A DNA stretch of 29,308 nucleotides, taken from the NCBI GenBank assembly GCA_037447655.1, contig JBBHKE010002310.1, positions 53,073 through 82,380 on the forward strand, in the 5' to 3' direction. The stretch's first letter is position 1. Each line of letters starts with the position of its first letter. The notes beneath the pieces were generated by a model. That model searched no databases and was not told the DNA's origin. It saw only the letters and a list, made by a program, of their open reading frames with translations. The stretch is from Zygnema cylindricum (lineage: Eukaryota > Streptophyta > Zygnematophyceae > Zygnematales > Zygnemataceae). Below are positions 8,865-16,818 of this stretch, piece after piece. Made by a program: the position numbers and the translations under genes.

Positions 8865-9744
8865 AGTCGGTAGCGATCAGATTTTTGGGAAAGGTTGGCT
8901 TTCGCCCATTAAGAGAGGAGGGCATAGCATAAGTGGAAGAATGGTCTGCACTGTTGTAAGCTAACTCAATCGCCGTCAGATGTTTCGCCCAATCTGTCTG
9001 GTGTACCGACACGTAAGTGCGCAGAGCTTCGTCCAAAGTCTTGTTCACTCTCTCTGTTTGTCCATCAGTCTGACGGTGATAAGCGGTTGACATAGCCAAT
9101 TGTGTCCCACAGGTGGCAAACAGACTCGTCCAGAAGTGGCTAACGAATTTTCGGTCGCGGTCCCTAAAAATCTTCTTAGGAATTTTGTGGTGACGGAATA
9201 TCTCACGGAAGAAGAGACGAGCTTCATCTCGAGCCGTAACCGTGGTTTTCGTGGGGAGGAAATAGGCCATCTTCGTAAAAAAGTCGATGACAACAAAAAT
9301 GGAGACGTAGCCATCTAGCGTTACTGGAAGAGCGATGATAAAGTCCATCGAGATTGCTTCCCAAGGGGCGGATGGTGTGGGGAGGGGCTGCAAGAGTCTT
9401 TGATGACCCAGATCCGTTTTATTCATATTGCAAGAGTCACAGGTTTGGACATACTCCACAATATCCATTGTCATGTTTGGCCAATAATACGCTTCGGCAA
9501 CTCGTGCAGTAGTTTTGTCTCGCCCGAAGTGTTCGCTGAGGGGTTTTTTATGGCTTAATTGCAAGATAGTATGCCGTAACTCTAGATTTGGCGGAATATA
9601 CAACCGGGTTGTCTGACTCGGTTTGTACCGCCACATGCCGTTGGCAGTTTGAACCAATATCTTTCTTTTGACACATTCTACAATTGTGTCATTGTCTAAA
9701 TATGCCGCCTTAATTTTGTCTAACCACTTTTTGTCCACTTGCAA
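8865..9744 (-). pseudogene. pol: Ty3/gypsy chromovirus integrase (zinc-binding and catalytic core)
   Basis: The frame carries the H2C2 zinc-binding region (LSHKKPLSEHFGRDKT, then YVQTCDSCNMNK). The catalytic core has D in SMDFIIALP, D in FRDRDRKFVSHFW and E in QTDGQTERVNKTLDE, so the DDE triad is present. After NGRKPTFPKNLIA the frame leaves the family pattern and the true C-terminus continues in another frame, indicating a frameshift near 8860. The order RT, RNase H, integrase is that of Ty3/gypsy elements. The integrase inserts element cDNA into chromosomes. Confidence 0.9.
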
Positions 9745-9838
9745 CGTACTCGTGACAGTGTTGACTTTCTAGTCATAAACTTTGTCGACTGCGATAATAT
9801 CCACTTTCAAAGAGTCATCCCTACGTTCATGAGATAGT

Positions 9839-9944
9839 TGCGATAGATCTGCCGCGGTCAGCGCAACAACATCTCGTCTCTTTGACAACACTGCGATAGA
9901 TCCGCCGCGGTCAGCGCAACAACATCTCGTCTCTTTGACAACGC
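9839..9944. repeat. 53-bp tandem duplication inside gypsy pol
   Basis: The segment TGCGATAGATCTGCCGCGG...TTTGACAACAC is repeated immediately, with TCT changed to TCC early in the second copy. The period of 53 bp is not a multiple of three, so it shifts the pol frame between RNase H and integrase. It is a simple post-insertion duplication. Confidence 0.85.
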
Positions 9945-10249
9945 ATCTGTAGGACTTGTTTTACAAAGCATGTATTCGATGGTTAACTCCGATCCAAAAG
10001 TTTGTAGGAATGTTGTTTCTTTAATAACTTCGGCTGTGTTTGCCGATACTATAACGCATGGTGATCAATAATCACGGTGATCCGCTTCCCTTGAACGTAA
10101 CATTTCCAAACTTCCAACGCATTAATGATGGCTATCGTTTCCTTCTCGTGAGTGGCCCAATAAAGTTCCGCCACCGTTAGTTTACGACTCTCATAAGCGA
10201 TGGGTTGTAGGCCTCTTCCGTGATCTTGCATAAGAATCGCTCCAATAGG

Positions 10250-10254
10250 CGTAT
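10250..10254. repeat. Left target-site duplication of copia A (CGTAT)
   Basis: CGTAT directly precedes the LTR start TGTTGA at 10255. The matching right copy at 21088-21092 reads GGTAT (4 of 5). Joining the gypsy reading frames across the two copies gives a continuous RNase H (DASD followed by TPIGAIL), which supports the assignment. Confidence 0.85.
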
Positions 10255-11436
10255 TGTTGATATTTGAGTATTTTTTAGGTCTGTATTATGATAGGAAAAA
10301 GGTAGAGGGCAGTCTGCCTCTAACTCCCTTCTCTAAGCCCCGACACTTGTTGTAGTCACTGAAGGCTACGTAGGGAGATAGAGCCATGGCTGCCTTAAGC
10401 TTTATAGAGAGACAGGTAGCAGAAAACAGATAGGTTTACTAAAATTATTGACGGACCCAAGAATTGATCCTGGTACCTATGGTTCGTCAGAGTAGCCGTT
10501 AGCTTTGTCCGTTAGGTTTAGGACCAGTGCTAGGTTATATGAGGTTTGAAATATATATATATGGTTACACGTAGACTTATTCGTTTAAACGAGGAATAAT
10601 TACGTAGTGCATAGATACAGTTTTAGATGGTATGGAGTTTGGTTTCAATGTATTTTATGAAACGAATATCGCGCATTTGTTTCGACCGCAAAACAAATAC
10701 CGCGAGTTTATTTCAACGCCTAGATTTATAGTCGATTTTGATCGCACGGCCACGATAGGCGCCACGATCACGGAAGCTGTATTTTTGGCGTTTTACGGTA
10801 ATCGCCACGTCAGGTGACACGTGGCGTGATGACATTGGATTTCGGTAACTACGAAGATTACGAGAACAAATCCTGATTTGACACGTGTCGACATTTTGGC
10901 CATGTTGTACGATCGTCGTACAAAAAGTACATCGGCACCTGTACTTTTTTCTATGGCACAATAATTTTAATTGGTGACGTACGTCAATAGATAGATTTTT
11001 AGAGAGGGAATAGGAATTAGAAAATTTAGTAGGTAGCAGCCTCTCTCCGAGAAAGCTCCTGTACAAAAGGTCATCTTTGACCATTCATAACTATCAATTT
11101 ACTTGACCATTTTCAGTGATTATTTTTGCCGCGGACTCAGGGGAGTCGAGGCTACACACGATTGTAGTCGGTCTGAGATTCTGCTTGCCATGCTGGCTGC
11201 ATTTCTAGGAGAAAGTCAGAGTGGGTGAATGTGTCCAAATCGCATATTCTAACTTTGCATTCTGTGGTGGAACTGAGCACACAGAATGTCTTATTTCACA
11301 AGGGTGAAGCTATAATGGGTTTCTGATTGTCAAGGGGACAGTCATTTGGGTTTATATCAACTTAAAGTCGGCACTATCTAGATTAGCTTCTTTTGGATCT
11401 GCAATTTCTGTGGGCAATGGAGCACACAGAGTTTCA
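10255..11436 (+). repeat. 5' LTR of copia A
   Basis: This 1182-bp LTR starts TGTTGATATTTGAG and ends ACAGAGTTTCA. The boundaries follow from the target duplications and from the matching ends of the 3' copy. It contains the gag start codon at 11417, 20 bp before its own end. It also carries an antisense tRNA-like module (10441-10515) and a (TA)n stretch near 10551. Compared with the 3' LTR it has 51 extra bases near 10616-10667. It shares its ends and several internal blocks with the LTR of B, so A and B belong to related families. Confidence 0.9.
10441..10515 (-). other. Antisense tRNA-like module in LTR of copia A (5' copy)
   Basis: Read on the minus strand, the segment has CTAACGGAC, then GCTAACGGCTAC, then a T-arm-like hairpin (ACCAGGATCAATTCTTGGG, stem CCAGG/TTGG), then TCCGTCAA and a TTTT run. 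The shared CTAACGGAC and GCTAACGGCTAC blocks also occur in the LTR of B. It is too degenerate to call a tRNA gene. It may be a tRNA-derived insertion, a SINE-like Pol III promoter relic, or a coincidental hairpin. Confidence 0.4.
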
Positions 11437-12590
11437 GGTTATGGGCCCACCATCTAGGGTGCCTATGTTTGATGGAACATGCTTCACTTATTGGGGATTT
11501 ATGATGGAGGGATTGTTTTTCGAGAAGCACTTATGGGGAATTATTTCGAAGCAAGTGAAGTGTCCCCCACCAGGCGTTGGAGGAACTTAATATGGAAAAT
11601 CATCTGGGGCTGCCCAGAAAACCAACCGGAGTTCAGATGTAAAGGAAGGTGAAGGGAATATCATTGCCATGGAAGGGGAAAAATGGGAGAAAGGAAAAGG
11701 AACACCGATGGTGAGGGGAGCTAAGCTCTCGAGTATGGTTCCACTTGTAGGGGTTACAACTAAAACTGAAGAAAGTGACATTAAAACTGGGAGTATAAAA
11801 ACACCATAGTAAAACATCTCATACTTAGAGACGTATCTAAGTTTATAGCTATCACTCTTATAAATTTAACCAAGTCTTCAGAGATATAGGAAGCACTAAG
11901 TCAGATTTATAAGAGTGAGACTATACAAAGGCAGCAGTTGATAGAACATGAAATAAAGGCCTATGTTTATAAAGGCGGTAGCATGATAGAATTTTGCAAT
12001 GATATTGCTGCGTTATATGTTGAGCTTGCTAATGCGCGATACGTAGAATCTGAGGAGAGAAAGATTAACCTATTAATCATGAAACTCCCAGATGAGTACG
12101 AAAATATCATTAACCATATGCAGGAAATAGATGGCTCCTCATGGACTGGGAGCATTATCATGGGGATAATTCTTGTGAGGGAAAGCACTTTAGAGCTTCG
12201 TAGGGGAAGTGCCAGGGTGAATGCACTAACAGCTGGTGGTGACTAGCAGAAACGTGATGAGAGGAACGACGGTGACGAGCGGAAGCGTGATGATAAAAAA
12301 GGCGGTGACGAGCGGAAGCGTGATGGGAGGAAGAAAGACAAAGGTAAACCTTATCCGAACTTTGGTGGAAAGAGAGGGAGAGGAAAAGAAATTATAGCTT
12401 TGAAAAATGGGGTTTGCTTCTTTTGTAGGGAACCAGGTCATTATATGGAGGAATGCCCTTATTTGGAAAAACTTAGAAGTTGGAATGTGGATGAGGAGGA
12501 ATTAGGGGAAGAGGAGAAAGAGGATGAAGATTTTTTGGAGCTTCTCCGCATCGGTAGAATAGAGAAGAGAGAAAAGCACACATAAATTCC
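11417..12590 (+). pseudogene. gag: Copia A gag pseudogene
   Basis: The gag frame opens at ATG 11417 inside the 5' LTR (MEHTEFQVMGPPSRVPMFDG). A TAA at 11588 interrupts it. After frameshifts it resumes as KAYVYKGGSMIEFCNDIAAL and KINLLIMKLPDEYENI, the Gag core also seen in B. A TAG follows at 12244, then a basic stretch with repeated DERKRD units and an intact CCHC zinc knuckle, CFFCREPGHYMEEC, near 12415-12456. The last frame stops at 12583-12585. Gag packages the element RNA in virus-like particles. The zinc knuckle is more complete here than in B. Confidence 0.85.
11437..11451 (+). other. Primer binding site of copia A (half-tRNA-iMet type)
   Basis: GGTTATGGGCCCACC begins directly after the LTR terminus CA. 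It is complementary to the anticodon arm of eukaryotic initiator tRNA-Met (GGGCCCAUAACC core), not to the tRNA 3' end. Drosophila copia and Volvox Osser are known to be primed this way by a cleaved tRNA-iMet. The site lies within the gag reading frame. Confidence 0.85.
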
Positions 12591-12830
12591 ACGAAAGCAA
12601 CAGTGTGCTTTTGGAGGTATAAGGGAAGTAAAGGGAAGGGAGGTACTTGAGGGAGTTAGACATGACGAGGATGTTAAAGAGAGTGAGGGGAGTGAGGAAG
12701 AAGGAGTCATAGTCTTAGACAAGGAATAACCTCCTGAAAAACAGAAGTTCATGCAGACTATTGCTTACAGGCAAGCAGTGGGAAGTCTAATCTATTTTAT
12801 GAATTGTACCCGGCCGGATTTAGCTGCAGC
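12591..12830 (+). pseudogene. pol: Copia A pol remnant (protease-proximal and RT C-terminal scraps)
   Basis: QCAFGGIREVKGRE corresponds to the segment just before the protease in B (KCALGAIREAPQEG). It then jumps to EGVIVLDKE-stop and TIAYRQAVGSLIYFMNCTRP, which matches B at about 18640-18775. Protease, integrase and most of RT are thus missing through an internal deletion of roughly 2.5 kb. The remnant stops at about 12830, where an LTR fragment begins in mid-sequence. Confidence 0.85.
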
Positions 12831-13306
12831 TGACACGTGGCAGAATGACATTGGATCGCGGCATCTCCGAGGATTAAGGGAGCGAATCTAGATATACCAC
12901 GTGTCCACATTTAGGCCATGTTGTACAGAGATCGTACAGAAAGTACACCGACAGCTGTACTTTTGTGTACGGAAGTGCAATATGATTGGCTCCGTGCATT
13001 AGTAGATAGAGTCGGTGAGAGAGATAGGATTTAGAAAAATAAGGAGATAGGATCCTCTCTCCCAAAGAGCTTCTGTACAAACTGTCAACTTTGACCCTCC
13101 ATAACTTACTGCTCAGAGGAGCAAATTCAGAGATTCTTTTTGCTATCGACTCAGGGGAGTCTTGCATTCACAGGGTTGAAGTTGGTCAGAGTTTTTGTCT
13201 GCCAGGGTGGCAGTTGTTCTTGCTGAAACACAAAGGGGTCACGGTTATCCTAGAGGCTTCTTGGAAGTTGTCCACTCTGAGGACTTATGGAGGTCTCAGA
13301 GTTTCA
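12831..13306 (+). repeat. Third LTR fragment (3' part) inside copia A
   Basis: From TGACACGTGG to a terminal TTTCA at 13306, this segment parallels the last part of the LTRs of A and B. It has a (T)GACACGTGGC start, a GTACAGAAAGTACA block, a GACTCAGGGGAGTC block and an ATG-GAG near the end (13287). It is too diverged to be a copy of either LTR here, so it represents a third subfamily. Its 3' end is the true LTR end, but the PBS does not follow. It probably arose from recombination or template switching. Confidence 0.75.
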
Positions 13307-13585
13307 GAGAAGGGGTTGGTTGTTTTATTTGCAAGAGGGAAATTGGGTTTAGTGTGGATGGAAAAGTGATGAGGTGGATAAAATCTTTGCTCGAAATTAT
13401 GAAAAGTGGGATACTAAATAAAATGTGTGATAGAATTATTATTGCGGTTCATCTAAAGCATTGTTTCAAATGCGAAAGTATTTTCTTAAAGTTTTATGAA
13501 AAGAAAAGGAAAAGAAATAAAAATAGAAAGAGGGAGAGAGAGTGTTTGTTTATTTGTGTAAGGGAGTCGAAATGAAAACAAATTA
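13307..13585 (+). other. Copia A 3' internal region, no clear coding content
   Basis: This lies between the LTR fragment and the polypurine tract. KSDEVDKIFA (near 13366) vaguely resembles the RSDE-x-VADMMTK segment at the pol C-terminus of B, but the match is weak. The remainder is A/G-rich. I see no other structure. Confidence 0.4.
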
Positions 13586-13599
13586 GAAAATAAGGGGAG
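13586..13599 (+). other. Polypurine tract of copia A
   Basis: GAAAATAAGGGGAG directly precedes the 3' LTR start TGTTGA. The identical sequence precedes the 3' LTR of B. In LTR elements it primes plus-strand DNA synthesis. Confidence 0.9.
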
Positions 13600-14050
13600 T
13601 GTTGATATTTGAGTATTTTCTGGGTTTGTATTATGATAGGAAAAAGGTAGAGGGCAGTCTGCCTCTTACTCCCTTCTCCAAGCCCCCACACTTGTTGTAG
13701 TCACTAAAGCCTAGGTAGGGAGATAGAGCCATGGCTGCCTAGAGCTTTATAGAGAGACAAGTAGCAGAAAACATATAGGTTTCCTAAAATTATTGACGGA
13801 CCCAGGAATTGATCTTTGTACCTATGGTCTGTCAGAGTAGCCGTTAGCTTTGTCCGTTAGGTTTAGGACCAGTGCTAAGTTATATGAGGTTTGAAAAATA
13901 TATATATATATAGTTACACGTAGACTAATTCGTTTAAACGATGAATAATTACGTAGTGCATAGATATCGCGCATTTGTTTCGACCGCGAAACAAATACCG
14001 CGCGTCTAATTTCAATGGCTAGATTTATGGCCGATTTTGATCGCACGGCC
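13600..14050 (+). repeat. 3' LTR of copia A, upstream part
   Basis: This is the first 451 bp of the 3' LTR, ending GATCGCACGGCC where element B begins. It matches 10255 onward with scattered substitutions and lacks 51 bp present in the 5' LTR (junction near 13970). It contains the antisense tRNA-like module at 13786-13860. Confidence 0.92.
14046..14050. repeat. Left target-site duplication of copia B (CGGCC)
   Basis: CGGCC precedes the LTR start at 14051 and is repeated exactly at 20399-20403 after the 3' LTR. In the undisturbed 5' LTR of A the same place reads GCACGGCCACGATAGG once, confirming the duplication. Confidence 0.97.
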
Positions 14051-14229
14051 TGTTGAAATAAGTAGTTTTTTGTATTTTCTAGTTTAAAATAAATTAGCGG
14101 AAACATATATAAGAAATGATGGCAGCCTGCCTCCATCTCTTCTCTCTCTCCCCCATACTTGTTGTAGTCACTGAAAGAGAGAGAGAGCGATGGATCCATG
14201 GCTGCCTCAGCTCCATAGGAAGGACTAAA

Positions 14230-14247
14230 GAGTGACTTAAGTCACTC
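14230..14247. promoter_or_regulatory. 18-bp perfect palindrome in LTR of B
   Basis: GAGTGACTTAAGTCACTC is its own reverse complement and is unchanged in the 3' LTR (19575-19592). It carries two TGAC half-sites, the kind bound by bZIP dimers. A regulatory role in U3 is inference. It sits six bases from the tRNA-like module. Confidence 0.5.
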
Positions 14248-14252
14248 TCAAC

Positions 14253-14343
14253 AAAAGGTTGAGTCCGGCAGGACTCGAACCCCCGACCGGTAGAGCGCGG
14301 CGTAGCCGTTAGCTCTAACCTGTCTGTCGTAGAAGTCCGTTAG
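14253..14343 (-). other. Antisense tRNA-like module with B-box in LTR of copia B (5' copy)
   Basis: On the minus strand it reads CTAACGGAC ... GGTTAGAGCTAACGG ... GGTCGGGGGTTCGAGTCC, then TGCCGGACTC and TTTT. GGTTCGAGTCC (plus positions 14271-14281) fits the Pol III B-box consensus GGTTCGANTCC. The GGTTAGAGC part looks like a D-arm, about 35 bp upstream. The acceptor ends do not pair, so it is not a functional tRNA gene. It may be a tRNA/SINE-derived insert or an internal Pol III promoter reading antisense. Confidence 0.55.
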
Positions 14344-14832
14344 ATTTTATAGGGTTTCATTCATATATAAACTGTTGTATAGTACCGAAATGATCTAACT
14401 AGAATATGAAACGAAACGAACATAGAACTTGTTAAGGTTTAGTGCGAAACGTCATTTCGCACGAAACAAATGAAACATACACTTTTAACGGTCGACATTT
14501 AATGTCGGATTTAATCCGACGGCGCACGTCGTCGCCGAGATCGCGGAATGGTCACTTTGGATTTTATAGACGTGGCATGACGTGGCGCCGCGTGGAAGGA
14601 TGACATTCGGTCGCGGGAATTCCGGAGGAAGTACGGACAAGTGGAAAAATGACACGCGTCCACTCAAGAGCCTTGTCGTACACTGGCCGTACAGAAAGTA
14701 CATCGGCCATAGTACCTTTCTGTACTTTACAGTAATACGATTGGTTCGTACTTTAGAAGATAGGGGTTGTGAGAGGGATTTAGGACTTAGGAAATATTTG
14801 GTAGACAGACACCTCTCTCTAAGAGAGCTTTG

Positions 14833-14838
14833 TATAAA
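14833..14838 (+). promoter_or_regulatory. TATA box of LTR B
   Basis: TATAAA occurs in the context TTTGTATAAATTGG, about 200 bp upstream of the gag ATG and 215 bp before the LTR end. Transcription starting about 30 bp downstream would leave the gag start codon in the R/U5 part of the transcript. The 3' LTR has the same box at 20178-20183. Confidence 0.6.
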
Positions 14839-15033
14839 TTGGCATTTTTGCCGGCTCATAACTTATCGCCTGGTTGGCCGTTTTCAGTGATTCTTTTTGC
14901 TACGGACTCAGGGGAGTCCAGGCTACACAGGGGTGCAGTCAAATTCTCAGTTTGCCTTCTTGGGCAGAAGTGGTCGTGGCTTAAAGTGGGTTAGTTAAAT
15001 ACTATCTAGAGGCTTCCTGTATTCTGTAGTCTA

Positions 15034-16818
15034 ATGGAGGACACAGAATTGCAGGTTATGGGCCCACCCTCTAGGGTGCCCACCTTCAATGGATCTGGGT
15101 TCATCTATTGGGAAGCCATGATGATGGGAGCTTTGTGTGAAAAACGATACTGGGGTATCGTCAGTAGACAAGTGAAACGTCCACCTTCGGGAACTCCACC
15201 AAGATTTGGGGGAGTAAGGTTTTCTGCAACAACGGCTGCCTCAGCGGAGGAGGCAGATGATGGGGACAGCAGTGTGTCCGAAAAGGAGAAAGGGAAGGAG
15301 ACACCCCTCACTCCTATTGCCACAGTATCGGGAACGGCGACCGTGAAGACCGTGGAGAACGATACTCAAATGTGGGAGGATGTAAACATGGCTGCCAAGA
15401 ATTTCATTTTGAGGCACCTCACTCAAGGTTTGGCCACTCCTCATCTTCACATTTACAAGGCAGAGGAATTGTGGGAGAGTTTGGTGGAGATTTATAGAGC
15501 TGGAACTATTCAGGAGCTCCAGTTGGCTGAGCAAAAGCTATTGAGTTACACTTACAAAGGAGGAAAGATGTTAGATTACTGTAATGATCTTTCTTGTTTG
15601 TATATGGAAATGGAAAGTGCCGGGTGGACAGGTACAATGAAAATGAAAGTTAACACCCTTATCATGAAATTACCAGATGAGTTCGAAAACATAGGGTACC
15701 GAGTACAGGGAATGCCTGATAGTTCATGGAAATGGAACACAGTAGTCAAGATGATACTTGTGCAGGAAAACACAATGGAGATTAGGAGAGGAGGAAAGAG
15801 CATTCAAGCTCTAGCAGCAGGAGGGGACCGATGGGGGAAGGATCCGAAGAAACCTTATAGAGGGGAAAGAGATTATTTTGGGGGACAGAGGCCCCCAAAG
15901 GGTCTTCGTCATTATTGCAAAAAGCCGGGACACTTTATTGCAGATTGTGTCAAGTTGTCAGAGCTGAGGCTCCAAGAAAACCGTGGAGGGGGTTCTTCCG
16001 GAGGGAAGAAAAAGGCACTTGTGGTTACAAAAGTGTCAGGAGAAATCGAGGATGAGTCATCTGAGGAGGATGGGGAGCTTCTTCTTGACGAGAGTCTGGA
16101 GGAGAAGGAGATCCCTCGGAGGCAGAAGTGTGCCCTTGGAGCAATTCGGGAAGCTCCACAGGAAGGATGGATCATCGACTCAGGTGCATCCATGCATATG
16201 TGCCGTGATAAAGAACTCTTCACTAAGCTACGAAAGATTCCTACTGTAGAGATAGAGTATGGGGATGGGAGAGTGGTTACTACAGATCTAGTGGGATCAG
16301 TAGATCTGAAAGTCTTAGTGGAGGGTAAGACCTCTATACTTACATTCTCAGATGTACTTTACATTCCTCAGTTGAGTAAAAATCTTGTCTCTACGTCTGT
16401 GTTAGATGACAAAGAGTTTGATACCTTCACCAGAAAGGGAGTCTTTACAGCTAAGTATGGGAATGAAGTTTACTTCACAGCAGATAAGGGTAGCCAAGGA
16501 ATGTTTAGGCTTAACTTGAGTAATGAAAAGAAGAATGCTTACTATGTTGGTGTTCCTAAGGTGATGATTTGGCATAAGCGTTTGGGGCATGTACATTTTG
16601 ATAGGTTAAGGGAAATGAAAAAGCTTGGGGTAGTAGATGGCATTCAGTTTGGGGATAATGAAATAATGGATGATTGTAGTGGTTGTGCTCAAGGTAAGGC
16701 TCACAGACTTCCCTTTCCTAAAGCCGCCACATATAGAGGTGAGAAAGTGTTAGATTTGGTCCACACAGATATTTGGGGACTACAAAAGTACCTTCGGTTG
16801 GAGGAAAGAGGTTTATGA
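15034..16818 (+). pseudogene. gag-pol: Copia B gag-protease-integrase N-terminal frame
   Basis: This is a 594-residue frame starting in the 5' LTR at MEDTELQVMGPPSRV. The Gag core (about residues 100-270) includes EQKLLSYTYKGGKMLDYCND and TLIMKLPDEFENI. The zinc knuckle near residue 289 reads RHYCKKPGHFIADC, so the first Cys of CCHC is Arg. The protease motif IIDSGASMH is at about residue 377. The GAG-pre-integrase HHCC zinc finger (WHKRLGHVHFDRL to CSGCAQGKAHRLPF) is at 510-555. The integrase core begins at LVHTDIWG, where a one-base loss at GGGG (16775-16778) shifts the frame and a stop follows at 16818. The start is supported because element A keeps the same ATG and peptide. Confidence 0.95.
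15054..15068 (+). other. Primer binding site of copia B (half-tRNA-iMet type), inside gag
   Basis: GGTTATGGGCCCACC immediately follows the LTR end. It pairs with the anticodon stem-loop of initiator tRNA-Met (13 nt with any eukaryotic version, 15 with the plant-type sequence as I remember it). The same bases encode the Gag residues V-M-G-P-P, so the primer site and the coding sequence constrain each other. Confidence 0.88.

Larger units (their letters stand above)
9745..10254 (-). pseudogene. pol: Ty3/gypsy RNase H, C-terminal part, plus connection to integrase
   Basis: The best frame reads PIGAILMQDHGRGLQPIAY, then ATHEKETIAIINALEVW and VIIDHHAL. This is the second half of a gypsy RNase H, from the GAIL-Q segment to the DHHAL motif. 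Its first half (ending TDASD) lies 10.8 kb away at 21093 because copia A inserted between them. Downstream the frame decays. A 53-bp tandem duplication (9839-9891 and 9892-9944) breaks the connection domain, leaving readable pieces such as DALSKRRD and LKVDIIAVDKVYD. The RNase H would degrade the RNA of RNA:DNA hybrids in reverse transcription. Confidence 0.88.
14051..15053 (+). repeat. 5' LTR of copia B
   Basis: This 1003-bp LTR starts TGTTGAAATAAG and ends GAATTGCA. A TATAAA box at 14833-14838 lies about 200 bp before gag. Notable contents are an 18-bp perfect palindrome (14230-14247), an antisense tRNA-like module (14253-14343), a hairpin GTGCGAAA/TTTCGCAC (14442-14462) and the gag start codon at 15034 in the last 20 bp. 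Short ORFs in this region are incidental. Confidence 0.96.

Noticed and set aside
13366-13400. Pol C-terminus of copia A
   Set aside because: The resemblance of KSDEVDKIFA to the RSDE--VADMMTK segment is too weak and is flanked by unrelated frames.
14253-14343. Functional tRNA gene
   Set aside because: The T-arm and B-box are good, but the 5' and 3' acceptor strands do not pair and the anticodon stem is irregular. It is reported only as tRNA-like.
14485-14890. Overlapping ORFs of about 100-124 residues in both LTRs of B
   Set aside because: They are LTR sequence with no domain. They appear twice only because the LTR is duplicated, and substitutions between the copies change residues freely.
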